64,000 nucleotides of DNA from Streptomyces rishiriensis (GCF_030815485.1 NZ_JAUSWV010000002.1:124001-188000), one strand, 5' to 3'; shown: positions 16,978 through 25,156, counted from the first letter of the stretch. The notes: a model not told the origin generated them from the letters alone. Translations and numbers: made by a program.

Positions 16978-17667
16978 ATGCAGGTCCCGGCCTACTACGC
17001 GGACACGTACGAAGAGCAGGCCCAGACTCGGGTCGCTGCCATAGGCGAGCACGACGGCACACCGTGGGTGGCGGTCGAGCACTGTCTGTTCCACCCCCAG
17101 GGCGGCGGGCAGCCGGCCGACCGCGGTTGGGTGGACGGTCACGAGATCGTCCCCGTGCGGGATCACGACTCCGGGCTGATCCTGGCCGTGGCCTGCGGTG
17201 GGACGGCGCTGCCGGACTTCTCGGTCGGGCAGCCGGTCGAGGTTCGCATCGACCTTCCGACGCGTCTCGCGCATGCAGCTCTGCATACCGCCGGCCATCT
17301 GATCGAGGCGGCCGGACGGGCACAGGGCTGGGTGCTGGCTGCCAACAACCACTTCCCCGGCCAAGCCCGGATCGAGTTCACCGCGCCGACGCCTGACGCC
17401 CGCCTGGACACCCCGGAGGGCAGGGAGGAGGCCACTGAGGCCCTGCGGACGGAGGTCGCCAAGGCCATTGCCGAGGACCTGCCCGTGACCTGGGAGAACG
17501 ACGCCGATGGACGTCGCATCGTTCACCTGGCCCACCTGCACTCGGCTCCGTGCGGCGGAACCCACGCGCGCAGCCTCGGCGACCTCGCCGACGTCGTGCT
17601 GCCGACGCTGAAGGTCAAGAAGGGCCGCCTCCGCGTCTCCTACAGCGCCACCCACCGGGAGCGGTGA
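16978..17667 (+). CDS. Alanyl-tRNA editing protein, AlaX type
   Basis: A 229-residue free-standing homologue of the alanyl-tRNA synthetase editing domain, which hydrolyses Ser (or Gly) wrongly attached to tRNA-Ala. The zinc ligands are visible: His99 and His103 in HAALHTAGH, Cys192 and His196 in CGGTH. FHPQGGGQPADRGW near 38-51 is the conserved N-terminal editing-domain motif. The ATG at 16978 follows a GGGGG site. The stop overlaps the ATG of the XRE gene (ATGA), and the threonine aldolase gene follows 15 bp later, so the three form one operon. Co-expression with an aldolase that handles threonine/glycine suggests a shared response to unbalanced small amino acids. Confidence 0.9.
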   Translation: MQVPAYYADTYEEQAQTRVAAIGEHDGTPWVAVEHCLFHPQGGGQPADRGWVDGHEIVPVRDHDSGLILAVACGGTALPDFSVGQPVEVRIDLPTRLAHAALHTAGHLIEAAGRAQGWVLAANNHFPGQARIEFTAPTPDARLDTPEGREEATEALRTEVAKAIAEDLPVTWENDADGRRIVHLAHLHSAPCGGTHARSLGDLADVVLPTLKVKKGRLRVSYSATHRER

Positions 17668-18242
17668 TGACGCCGCCACCGGGAGAGCGCCGGCCCGCCA
17701 GCAGCACTGCGATCGCGGTCGGAGCCCAGATCCGCCGGCGCCGCGAGCAGCGTGGCATGAGCAGCGCCGAGCTGGCCCGCAGGGCGCGCCTGGGCAAGGC
17801 GACGCTGTCGAAGCTGGAGGCCGGGCGGGGAAACCCGACGATCGAAACCCTCGACGCGCTCGCGATCGCCCTGCGCATCCCGTTGACCGACCTCCTGGCC
17901 CGCGACACTGACCCGGGGCCGGTGTTCGTACCCGGCACCGGTCTGGCCGACGGCGAAGTCGGACGCGAACTGCTGCGCCGTATCAGCAGCGGCAACAGCC
18001 TGGAGATCTGGCGGCTGCGCATGCCCCCCGGAACACACCTGGACGGTGTGCCGCACGCGACCGGCACTGTCGAGCACCTGCTCGTCTCCTCCGGTCACCT
18101 CACTGCCGGGCCTGCCGACGCCCCCACCGACCTGTACCCCGGAGACCTGCTCGCCTTCGCGGGAGATGCCCCGCACGTCTACCGCACCGGCCCTGAGCCG
18201 GCCGACGTCACCGTCGTCATCGCCTCCCCCATCATCAGCTGA
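17667..18242 (+). CDS. XRE-family regulator with cupin domain
   Basis: A 191-residue protein. The N-terminal HTH_3 (IRRRREQRGMSSAELARRA, LGKATLSKLEAGRGNPTIET) lies at about 20-75. A C-terminal cupin (PPGTHLDGVPHATGTVEHLL, YPGDLLAFAGDAPHVY) lies at about 115-185. Such HTH-cupin proteins bind short palindromes and sense small ligands through the cupin barrel. It starts within the last codon of alaX and precedes the aldolase gene by 15 bp, so it should regulate its own operon, probably through the GTGAAC/GTTCAC dyad. The ligand could be an amino acid handled by the two enzymes; this is inferred. Confidence 0.88.
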   Translation: MTPPPGERRPASSTAIAVGAQIRRRREQRGMSSAELARRARLGKATLSKLEAGRGNPTIETLDALAIALRIPLTDLLARDTDPGPVFVPGTGLADGEVGRELLRRISSGNSLEIWRLRMPPGTHLDGVPHATGTVEHLLVSSGHLTAGPADAPTDLYPGDLLAFAGDAPHVYRTGPEPADVTVVIASPIIS

Positions 18243-18257
18243 AAGACACCCCTGCGC

Positions 18258-19316
18258 ATGAGCGTCACCGCCACCGCCACGCCCCAGCGGATATTCACCA
18301 GCGACAACACCGCCGGGGCCTCGCCCGAGATCGTGCAGGCCGTCACCTCCGCGGCTGTCGGCCAGGATCTGCCCTACGGCGCCGACCGGTTCACCGCCGG
18401 CGCCGGCGCGCGCTTCGCGGAGATCTTCGAACGAGACGTCGACGTCCTGCCCGTCTCCACCGGGTCCGCGGCCAACGCCCTGAGCCTGGCCGCCCTCACC
18501 CCTCCCTGGGGCAGCGTGCTGTGCCACCGCGACAGCCACATCAACACCGACGAATGCGGCGCCCCGGAGTTCTTCACGGGCGGGGCCAAGCTTGTTCCCC
18601 TGGCCGGCGACGACGCCCGGATCGACCCCGACCAGCTGCGCGCGGCCGCGATGCGGAAGGTCGGTGACGTGCACAGCGTGCAGCCCTCCGTGCTCAGCAT
18701 CACCCAGGCCACCGAGACCGGCGCCCTCTACACCCCCGACGAGATCCGCGATCTGGCCCGCATCGCCAAGGACGCAGGTCTGCGCGTCCACATGGACGGA
18801 GCGCGCTTCGCCAACGCCGTCGCCGCCCTGGGCTGCACTCCAGCCGAGCTGACTTGGCAGGCCGGCATCGACGTCCTGTCCTTCGGAGCGACCAAGAACG
18901 GCGCCATGACCGCCGACGCCATCGTCGTCTTCGACCGAGCCCTCACCCCGCAACTGTCCTTCAGGGCCAAACGTGCCGGCCAGCTCACCTCCAAGATGCG
19001 CTTCCAGACCGCCCAGCTCGACGCCTACCTCACCGACGGCCTGTGGCTGCGCAACGCCGCCCACGCCAACACGATGGCCGAACGACTGGGCACCGGTCTC
19101 AAAGCCATTCCCGGCGCCGATCTCCTGCACGCCGTCGAGGCCAACATCCTCTTCTGCCGCCTGCCCCAGCCGGTCATCGACCAGCTCCTGGCAGAAGGAT
19201 TCGCCTTCTACCACGACCGCTGGGAGCCGGGTGTCTGCCGCTTCGTCGCCTCCTTCTCCACCACCGAGCACGACGTCGACGCTCTCCTTGAGGCCGTACA
19301 CCGCCTCGCCATCTGA
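18258..19316 (+). CDS. Low-specificity threonine aldolase family (PLP-dependent beta-eliminating lyase)
   Basis: A 352-residue fold-type I PLP enzyme that splits L-(allo)threonine or related beta-hydroxy amino acids to glycine and an aldehyde. Visible family features are the N-terminal FTSDNTAGASPEI, the cofactor-stacking histidine in HRDSHINTDECGAPEFF, VHMDGARFANA (Asp binding the PLP nitrogen) and FGATKNGAM (Schiff-base Lys). Length fits the family. It is the last gene of the alaX-XRE operon. A tRNA-editing factor beside a Gly/Thr-metabolising enzyme suggests control of free serine/glycine/threonine pools and of the resulting mischarging. Confidence 0.9.
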   Translation: MSVTATATPQRIFTSDNTAGASPEIVQAVTSAAVGQDLPYGADRFTAGAGARFAEIFERDVDVLPVSTGSAANALSLAALTPPWGSVLCHRDSHINTDECGAPEFFTGGAKLVPLAGDDARIDPDQLRAAAMRKVGDVHSVQPSVLSITQATETGALYTPDEIRDLARIAKDAGLRVHMDGARFANAVAALGCTPAELTWQAGIDVLSFGATKNGAMTADAIVVFDRALTPQLSFRAKRAGQLTSKMRFQTAQLDAYLTDGLWLRNAAHANTMAERLGTGLKAIPGADLLHAVEANILFCRLPQPVIDQLLAEGFAFYHDRWEPGVCRFVASFSTTEHDVDALLEAVHRLAI

Positions 19317-19408
19317 CCCCTGGCTGGGCGGAGGTGCCCAGGTCCTCAGCTGACATCCCATGGGCGGCTGAGCGTGTTCTTTGAAGTCTGACCGTGCTGG
19401 GTGGCCTT

Positions 19409-19801
19409 TTACTGGTCGGCCTGCGGCATCCGGACGACCGCCGTCCCTGCCTCCAGGTCTACCGTTGTCCGGTTCGGTGGTGCCCCGTCTTCCTCGTCGT
19501 CCGGCAACACCAGTGCCGACTGCCGCTCCTTGAGCTCGTTCTGCTTTCCGGGTGAGAAGCTCGCGTGGAGCTGCTCGAACCCGGTCGCCGATATCTGGCC
19601 CTGCCGGGCGCTGTTCCGCCATGGCAGCAGTCCGGCCCGCCCGGCACGGAGAAGCAGCTGATCTGCGAAGGCCACGGCGGTCAGCAGGATGACCAGTCCG
19701 GGCAAGGTCATGAAGACGGCGAATCCCATGTCCTCAGTATCCGGACCAGGAGGCCATGCCGACAGATCAGCCGGTAGGGCCAACTCGAAACGCTCGGTCA
19801 T
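19409..19801 (-). CDS. DUF6191-type small membrane-anchored protein
   Basis: Up to 130 residues. An N-terminal hydrophobic segment (FMTLPGLVILLTAVAFADQL) is followed by a basic stretch and a conserved acidic tail (ISATGFEQLHASFSPGKQNE, LVLPDDEEDGAPPNRT), as in the streptomycete DUF6191 family. Function is unknown. The ATG at 19729 (MGFAVFM) follows a GAGGA element very closely and matches common family starts; the ATG at 19801 gives the longer form. It converges on the aldolase operon. Confidence 0.75.
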   Translation of the reverse strand: MTERFELALPADLSAWPPGPDTEDMGFAVFMTLPGLVILLTAVAFADQLLLRAGRAGLLPWRNSARQGQISATGFEQLHASFSPGKQNELKERQSALVLPDDEEDGAPPNRTTVDLEAGTAVVRMPQADQ

Positions 19802-19907
19802 GCGCGATGCCCGGTGGGATGCGTTCTCTGTGGCGTCACACTTCGTTGTACGAGGCGCAACTGCCCCTCGGCTGACAGCTGGGCACTGCGGGGAGTCACG
19901 ATCGTTC

Positions 19908-20921
19908 CTAGCGCCAGGGATCGAGGGCGTGCTTGCCGCGGGTCTGACCGGTTTGGAGTTGCTGCAGCACTGCCGGCCCCTCGGCCAGGGGGTGAACCTG
20001 TGGGGTGCCGGGCGGGTACACGCCTCGGGTGATGAGTGCCTCTATCTCGACGAGCAACGACTCGTAGAGGGACGGGGCTGCGTCCGCCAGTGCGCCGATG
20101 TGAAGGCCCTTGACCTGCACATGGTGGGTGAAGATCAGATCGTGTGTGGTCAAAGTGGCGTTGCCAGAAGAGGCGCCGAACACGACGACGCGTCCTGTGA
20201 AGGGTTTGGTGACCGACAGGCTGACCTCGAACGTGGCCTGTCCCACCGATTCCAGGACCAGGTCGACACCGCCGGTCAGGCGGGTGATCTCCTCAGCCAG
20301 ATCGGGGCGTGCGCTGTCCAGGACTGCGTCGGCGCCAAGAGCTCTGACGGTGTCGTGCTTGGTCGGTGACGCCGTGGCGATCACGCGGGCACCGTAGTGG
20401 CGTGCGAGGCGGACAGCGGCCTGGCCCACGCCTCCGGCCGCGGCATGAACGAGCACCGCGTCACCAGCCCTGATCTCGCCCAACGGCTTCAGTGCCGCCA
20501 AGGCGGTGGCCCAGTTCAGCACGAGGCCGAGGGCCTCGGCGTCGCTCCAGCCCGAGGGCACGGGGAGTGCACCTGCGGCCGGCATCGTCATGTACTGCGC
20601 AAAGGCGCCCGGGCCGGCTCCAACGACGTGGGTGCCGAGCTGAAGCGGGCTCTCGACGTCCGGACCGACGCCCACGATCTCGCCCGCGGCTTCGAAGCCC
20701 GCCACGTAGGGCGCCTGCGGGCCTCCTCCGTAAATGCCGCGGGTCTGCATGACGTCAGCGAAGTTGACCCCGGCGGCACCTACGCGAATCAGGTACTCAC
20801 CGGGCCCCGGGGTGGGTCGACGCAGATCGGCCGTGAGGGTCAAATCCTCCGGTCCCCGGTGCGACCGCTGGACCAGTGCTCGTACCGTCTGCTCAGCTCC
20901 GTGCTGCTCCTTGATCTCCAT
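19908..20921 (-). CDS. Zinc-independent MDR / NADPH:quinone oxidoreductase
   Basis: A 337-residue medium-chain dehydrogenase/reductase of the quinone-oxidoreductase branch. It has GAAGVNFADVMQTRGIYGGG, a GFEAAGEIVGVG segment, the NADPH-binding HAAAGGVGQAAVRLARHYGA and VDLVLESVGQ. The Cys/His zinc ligands of alcohol dehydrogenases are absent. It should reduce quinones or enones with NADPH. No ribosome site precedes the ATG at 20921, so the transcript may be leaderless; the usual family start (RALVQRSHRGPEDL) is reached 12 residues in. The gene lies 46 bp downstream of a MerR gene on the same strand, with a dyad in the gap, so MerR activation by an electrophile or redox signal is likely. Confidence 0.88.
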   Translation of the reverse strand: MEIKEQHGAEQTVRALVQRSHRGPEDLTLTADLRRPTPGPGEYLIRVGAAGVNFADVMQTRGIYGGGPQAPYVAGFEAAGEIVGVGPDVESPLQLGTHVVGAGPGAFAQYMTMPAAGALPVPSGWSDAEALGLVLNWATALAALKPLGEIRAGDAVLVHAAAGGVGQAAVRLARHYGARVIATASPTKHDTVRALGADAVLDSARPDLAEEITRLTGGVDLVLESVGQATFEVSLSVTKPFTGRVVVFGASSGNATLTTHDLIFTHHVQVKGLHIGALADAAPSLYESLLVEIEALITRGVYPPGTPQVHPLAEGPAVLQQLQTGQTRGKHALDPWR

Positions 20922-20930
20922 GCACGAAAC

Positions 20931-20960
20931 GTAGGAGTCTCACACTTGTGTCAAGGTCAA
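20931..20960 (-). promoter_or_regulatory. Candidate MerR-controlled promoter of the oxidoreductase gene
   Basis: On the minus strand the gap reads TTGACCTTGACACAAGTGTG and then AGACTCCTAC. A -35-like TTGACA or TTGACC overlaps an ACAC-AA-GTGT dyad ahead of a TACGTT -10-like element, the arrangement MerR proteins use with abnormal spacer lengths. Spacing is 15 or 21 bp depending on the -35 chosen. Confidence 0.5.
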
Positions 20961-20967
20961 ACGGCGG

Positions 20968-21333
20968 TCATGGACCAGTGCGACGGGCCTCTCGTAAGTA
21001 GGCATCCAGTGCCGTCTGCTGATCGCTGAGAACGGCGATACGTGCAGCGAGCCGATCGCGATAGCTCTGCACCTCGTGCAGGAACTCCGCGCACACGACA
21101 TCCGTACCGACAACAGGTCCGTCAGCGAGGCGGGGCAGAACTTCCCTGATCAACCGCACGGGCAGTCCGGACTCCAACAGCGTGCGGATGACGTGCACCC
21201 GGTCGATAGTGGACGGGCAGTAGTCGCGGAACCCATTGCTGCACCGACCCGGGACGATCAAGCCCTCATCCTCGTAGTGCCGCAACGATCGCGCGCTCAC
21301 GCCGCTGACCCTGGAAGCCTCGCTGATCTTCAT
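20968..21333 (-). CDS. MerR-family transcriptional regulator
   Basis: A 121-residue one-component regulator. The winged HTH starts at MKISEASRVSGVSARSLRHY and EDEGLIVPGRCSNGFRDY. A helical linker (LLESGLPVRLIREVLPRLAD) and a coiled-coil dimerisation tail (LHEVQSYRDRLAARIAVLSD) follow. There is one Cys in the tail region (VVCAEF) but no CxxC-type metal loop, so a redox or organic ligand is more likely than a metal. An in-frame start 8 codons earlier (21357) is possible. It is placed to activate the quinone oxidoreductase downstream through the intergenic dyad. Confidence 0.87.
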   Translation of the reverse strand: MKISEASRVSGVSARSLRHYEDEGLIVPGRCSNGFRDYCPSTIDRVHVIRTLLESGLPVRLIREVLPRLADGPVVGTDVVCAEFLHEVQSYRDRLAARIAVLSDQQTALDAYLREARRTGP

Positions 21334-21521
21334 ACCCGAGGCAACGTCCGGGCGCACCGTGATCTTCCAGCGCTCATCGCCACGACGAAATGAAGACCGG
21401 CGTCAACAACCTCATGTCCCGCACCATCTGGCCTGTTCCGCCCAGAGGGGCGCCGGGGCGCCGTCGAACTGCCGAGGTACCACGCCAGCTGAACTCGATC
21501 CGGCGGTCCGGGGCTCGTCGC

Positions 21522-22076
21522 TCAGGGTGTGCGCCCGATGAAGGCGAGCAGGCGCGTCTGCACGTCGGCGCTCTCTGGAATCTCGACCTTGGGTCCGTAC
21601 TGCCCGCTTTTGCGGAGCACGTCGTCGAGCGGCAGCATCCCGTCGAGCAACCGGGCACACCTGACGGGGTCGAGGGTCTCCTCCTGGCCACTGGCCCGCG
21701 CCAGGTCCCACGTGTGCATGAAGACGTCGGCCGTATAGAAGCGGTCGACCGCCTGGTCGAGGGGAACCTTGCCGATGTGGGGGTTCGACAGGACCTTGCC
21801 CGAGGTGGCCGGGTCGTCGAGGAGCGCCTGCACCCCGTCGCAGTGAACCGTCCAGGCCGCGACCGGATCGTCGTCGACCGAGGGCCCCTGGGGAAGTTCG
21901 ACGCCGGCGCCCGACTTCAGGAAGGCCGGGAACCATTCGACGAGGTGGCGCACCACGTCCCGGGCGACCCAGCCTTCACACGGCGCCGGGTTGTCCCATG
22001 CCGTCGGGCTCACGCCGCGCACGCGCTCCGTGAAGGCTCCTGCGATGATTCGGTGTTCGTCGGCTGCGCTCGTCAT
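21522..22076 (-). CDS. TIGR03086 / DinB-like metal-binding protein
   Basis: A 184-residue protein of the mycothiol-dependent maleylpyruvate isomerase-like (DinB) four-helix superfamily. Visible features are WDNPAPCEGWVARDVVRHLV, with the first metal-site His, and TADVFMHTWDLARASG, with the family His-x3-Asp motif; length fits. Members bind a divalent metal and many use mycothiol, suggesting thiol-dependent detoxification. Its start overlaps the stop of the SRPBCC gene by 4 bp (ATGA). It is the last of a three-gene, translationally coupled operon headed by an ArsR regulator. Confidence 0.85.
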   Translation of the reverse strand: MTSAADEHRIIAGAFTERVRGVSPTAWDNPAPCEGWVARDVVRHLVEWFPAFLKSGAGVELPQGPSVDDDPVAAWTVHCDGVQALLDDPATSGKVLSNPHIGKVPLDQAVDRFYTADVFMHTWDLARASGQEETLDPVRCARLLDGMLPLDDVLRKSGQYGPKVEIPESADVQTRLLAFIGRTP

Positions 22077-22639
22077 GGGTTCAGGCCCTTCCCGTCGGTC
22101 CGAAGCTGCTCTGCCGAGTTGGTGCTGTGGTCGCCCTTGCCGCCCTCACGGCCCGCGAGCAGTTCGTCGAGCCGCTCGTATCCCTGGCGTAGGCCGTCCT
22201 GCATGCCGCTCTTGATGATCGCGTCGCGGGCCTCGACGGTCTCCATGACCGATGTCGTGGTGACGCGGGTCCGGCCGCCGAGGCTTTCGAAGACGGCCTT
22301 CTCCAGGCTGACGCTGTCCGGGAAACCGTCGTAGGCGAAGGTCTGCACGATGCGTTCCTGGGGGCGCACCTCGTGGAACACACCGCGGAAGCCGTACTCG
22401 GTGCCGTCGTCCTCGAGATGTACGTAGCGGTACGCGCCGCCGCTGCGGGCGTCGTACTCGTCGATCCGCATGGTGAGCCGACGAGGGCCGAGCCACTGGA
22501 CGACGAGGTCGGGGTCGGTGTAGGCCGTGAACACACGGTCCAGCGAGGCGTTGAACTCGCGGGTGATGACAATGGTCGGCAGCGCCGGGTCGGCCTCGAT
22601 CCTCGTCTCGAGCCGGCCGTCGGCCTCTGTGGTGCTCAT
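22073..22639 (-). CDS. SRPBCC (Aha1/START-like) family protein
   Basis: A 188-residue ligand-binding helix-grip protein. Typical AHSA1-type features are IVITREFNASLDRVFTAYTD, VVQWLGPRRLTMRIDEYDAR, GGAYRYVHLEDDGTEYGFRG, ERIVQTFAYDGFPDSVSLEK and the C-terminal helix GMQDGLRQGYERLDELLAGR. Such proteins pair with ArsR-type regulators in many actinobacteria, with unknown hydrophobic ligands. Start and stop both overlap neighbours by 4 bp, giving strict translational coupling within the operon. Confidence 0.88.
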   Translation of the reverse strand: MSTTEADGRLETRIEADPALPTIVITREFNASLDRVFTAYTDPDLVVQWLGPRRLTMRIDEYDARSGGAYRYVHLEDDGTEYGFRGVFHEVRPQERIVQTFAYDGFPDSVSLEKAVFESLGGRTRVTTTSVMETVEARDAIIKSGMQDGLRQGYERLDELLAGREGGKGDHSTNSAEQLRTDGKGLNP

Positions 22640-23004
22640 GATGCTTCCTCCCTGGGCAGGTTGTCATGCGCGGGCCGTTCCTCCATCTGCTCGAGCACGG
22701 CGTCCAGTCGACGGAAGCGGTCCTCCGCCTCGCGGCGGTACCGCTCGATCCACTTCGTCATCAGGTCGAACACCTCACCTTCGAGGTGACAGGGCCGCCG
22801 CTGGGCGTCCCTGGTGCGGCTGACGAGGCCGGCATCCTCCAGGACCTTGATGTGCTTCGACACGGCCTGGACGGTCACGTCATAGGGCTCGGCCAGTTCG
22901 TTCACCGTGGCGTCGCCGTCGGCCAGCCTCGCGACGATGTCGCGCCGCGTCGGGTCGGCCAGCGCGGAGAAAACCCGGGACAGTCGGTCGTCGACCACTC
23001 CCAC
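22636..23004 (-). CDS. ArsR-family regulator (SRPBCC-associated type)
   Basis: A winged-helix protein of about 122 residues: RVFSALADPTRRDIVARLAD (ArsR signature), ELAEPYDVTVQAVSKHIKVL (recognition helix), EDAGLVSRTRDAQRRPCHLE (wing) and the C-terminal helix KWIERYRREAEDRFRRL. No metal-binding Cys pair is seen, so it belongs to the metal-independent ArsR group next to SRPBCC genes. GTG at 23004 is only 2 nt from GGAGG; GTG at 22998, 7-8 nt away, may be the real start. It heads the operon, and two GTTGA-type palindromes upstream suggest autoregulation. Confidence 0.88.
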   Translation of the reverse strand: MGVVDDRLSRVFSALADPTRRDIVARLADGDATVNELAEPYDVTVQAVSKHIKVLEDAGLVSRTRDAQRRPCHLEGEVFDLMTKWIERYRREAEDRFRRLDAVLEQMEERPAHDNLPREEAS

Positions 23005-23012
23005 CCTCCATG

Positions 23013-23075
23013 TTCAACTCCTTGGTTGAATAACCGTACGATCGAGCCCGCCACTTTGTCAACCAATCGGTTGAG
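23013..23075 (-). promoter_or_regulatory. Promoter with two operator palindromes for the ArsR operon
   Basis: On the minus strand, -35 TTGACA (23062-23057) and -10 TACGGT (23038-23033) are 18 bp apart. One palindrome, CAACC-AATC-GGTTG (23061-23074), overlaps the -35. A second, TTCAAC-N6-GTTGAA (23013-23030), covers the start region. This fits repression by ArsR bound at two sites. Confidence 0.65.
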
Positions 23076-23367
23076 TAAGCGTGGGGCGCCCGGCCGATCA
23101 GGCCCCATATGTTTCCCGTCGGCGAAGTCCGCGATCCTCCATCGCGCGCCGACACCCTTAACCCCGCTGCCCGTTGGGGTCTCTCCGCGATGCGCGTCGA
23201 GCCTCGAACCGGGCCCGGGCGGAGCCACGCTTCCCGTACTGGCACCCCACCACCCCCGGCTCCTTCTCGAATCACCAGACGCGACCACTTGCCATCGTCC
23301 GACGGGCACCATATTGTCGTACGAACGTAAGGCATACGGACGTACTTCAAAACCAAGGGAGCTCGTG

Positions 23368-24183
23368 ATGGCGACAACTCGGCCGGTGGCACTCGTGACA
23401 GGTGCATCCACCGGAATCGGAAAGGCGGCCGCCCTCGCGCTCGTCGCAGCAGGTTTCGAGACGGTGGGAACGAGCCGGAAGACGTCGGCAGCCGACCGTC
23501 GCGACGGCGTGACGTTCCTCGCCCTCGACGTGGGCAGCGACGATTCGGTCGCTGCCGCGGTCGACCAAGTGATCGAGCGGTTCGGGCGGATCGACGTCCT
23601 GGTCAACAATGCGGGCATCGGCTCCTCGGGCGCCGCCGAGGAGAACTCTCTCGCGCAGGCCCAGCACCTCTTCAACATCAACGTCTTCGGTGTGATGCGC
23701 ATGACCAAGGCCGTTCTCCCGCACATGCGCGCCCGGGGAAGCGGGCGCATCATCAACATCTCGTCCGTCCTCGGGTTCCTCCCCGCGCCCTACATGGCCA
23801 CCTACTCGGCGTCCAAGCACGCCCTCGAGGGGTACACCGAGTCCCTGGACCACGAGATCCGCGCATACGGGGTCCGGGCCCTCATCGTCCAGCCGGGCGG
23901 TACCAAATCCTCGTTCGAGGCGAACACCGTCGCACCCGACATGCCCTTGCAGATCTATGCGGAGCAGCGGCGCATCGCCGACCAGGTGGCGTTGGCCGTC
24001 AACGAGGACGGCGACGACCCCGCCATCGTCGCGAAGGCGATCGTCGCGGCCGCCACCGACTCCAAGCCGCGGGTGCGGTACACCGCCGGCCGGAGCGCCC
24101 GGCTCCTCAGCGCGGCGCACCGCATCCTTCCCGCCGGGGTCTTCGACGGACAGGTCCGCAAGAGCAACAAGCTTCCCCGCTGA
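23368..24183 (+). CDS. Short-chain dehydrogenase/reductase
   Basis: A 271-residue classical SDR. It has the cofactor motif TGASTGIGKAAALAL (TGxxxGxG), NNAG in VLVNNAGIGSSG, ISS in IINISSVLGF and the catalytic YSASKHALEG (Tyr-x3-Lys). The C terminus (PRVRYTAGRSARLLSAAHRI) is typical of the long actinobacterial SDR group. The substrate is unknown. AAGGGAGC lies 6 nt before the ATG at 23368. A TetR gene follows on the same strand after a fragment that repeats this gene's own C terminus. Confidence 0.9.
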   Translation: MATTRPVALVTGASTGIGKAAALALVAAGFETVGTSRKTSAADRRDGVTFLALDVGSDDSVAAAVDQVIERFGRIDVLVNNAGIGSSGAAEENSLAQAQHLFNINVFGVMRMTKAVLPHMRARGSGRIINISSVLGFLPAPYMATYSASKHALEGYTESLDHEIRAYGVRALIVQPGGTKSSFEANTVAPDMPLQIYAEQRRIADQVALAVNEDGDDPAIVAKAIVAAATDSKPRVRYTAGRSARLLSAAHRILPAGVFDGQVRKSNKLPR

Positions 24184-24223
24184 GATCTGCACTGGTCGTA
24201 TGAACGTCAGAAGACCACCGACC

Positions 24224-24349
24224 GACCGGAACCCGAAACTGCGGCGCACCGCGGGCTCGACGGCCGCCGGCATCAGCGTGTTCCACCGCGTCCTTCCGGC
24301 CCGGGTCTTCGACCGCATCGTCCGCAGGTTCAACCGGATGCCGAACTGA
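24224..24349 (+). pseudogene. C-terminal remnant of a second, related SDR
   Basis: The frame 24224-24349 reads DRNPKLRRTAGS, then VFHRVLPARVFDRIVRRFNR, then MPN and stop. This lines up with the last ~40 residues of the preceding SDR (DSKPRVRYTAGRS, AHRILPAGVFDGQVRKSNK, LPR). The rest of the copy is missing, which suggests a tandem SDR pair that collapsed by deletion. Confidence 0.65.
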
Positions 24350-24565
24350 CGCCCGTCTTCGCGTCGCCGAACCCGCCCGAGAATGACGGCGCGTCTTCGA
24401 CGAGGTGATCGCGGATGCGGTGATGGGCGTGCCCTCACTGACGAACGCCTCACGCTTGCTCGCCCGTCGCCGCTGCCGACTCTTTGGATTACGTTTGCAA
24501 TACAATAGACTGACTGAGTCGGTGAAGGGCAACCGGTCCTTCCGGCCGGCGAAGGAGTGTGTGGC

Positions 24566-25156
24566 GTGGTGCGGTACGGAAGAGAGCACAAGTCGGAGAC
24601 CAGGCGGCGGATCATCGAGACGGCGGGCCGCCGGTTCAAGCAGGACGGGATCGACGGCTCCGGGGTCTCCACGCTCATGAAGGACGCGGGTCTGACCAAT
24701 GGCGCCTTCTACGCTCACTTCGCGTCCAAGGACGACCTCGTCACCACGGCAATCGCCGACCAGTTGAAGGTGCAGGCCGAGAGTGTCGTCGCGCTGGCCG
24801 AGCCCGGCCGTGCCGGACTCGAGCAGATAGTGCGGGGATACCTTTCGCCCCAGCACCGCGAAAGCCTTGGTGACGGCTGTCCCAACGCCGCTCTGCTCGA
24901 CGAGATCGGGCGCTGCACCGAGACGACCAGGCAGGCGTACACCGACGGTGTGCTGATCCTCGTCGAGGGCATTGCCGCCCGTATGGCGCCCGAGGCCCCC
25001 TCCTCCGCACGTGTGAAGGCACTCAGCCTCCTCGGCATGATGGCCGGGACCCTGCAGCTCTCCCGCGCCCTGACCGACCGGCAGCTCTCCGATGAACTAC
25101 TCGAACAGGGCATCCGCAACGCCCTCGCACTACTGGACGTCGAGCAGCACAACTGA
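24566..25156 (+). CDS. TetR-family transcriptional regulator
   Basis: A 196-residue repressor-type protein. The N-terminal HTH (RRRIIETAGRRFKQDGIDGS, VSTLMKDAGLTNGAFYAHFA, SKDDLV) is followed by an all-helical ligand domain. GTG at 24566 has GGAG 9 nt upstream; the earlier in-frame GTG at 24557 is too close. A -10-like TACAAT lies at 24501-24506. It probably regulates the upstream SDR (or its lost duplicate) and itself, since TetR-SDR pairs are common; the ligand is unknown. Confidence 0.87.
   Translation: MVRYGREHKSETRRRIIETAGRRFKQDGIDGSGVSTLMKDAGLTNGAFYAHFASKDDLVTTAIADQLKVQAESVVALAEPGRAGLEQIVRGYLSPQHRESLGDGCPNAALLDEIGRCTETTRQAYTDGVLILVEGIAARMAPEAPSSARVKALSLLGMMAGTLQLSRALTDRQLSDELLEQGIRNALALLDVEQHN

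Noticed and set aside
17640..19622. 660-codon minus-strand frame across the alaX-XRE-aldolase operon
   Set aside because: It spans three recognised genes on the other strand and has no protein signature.
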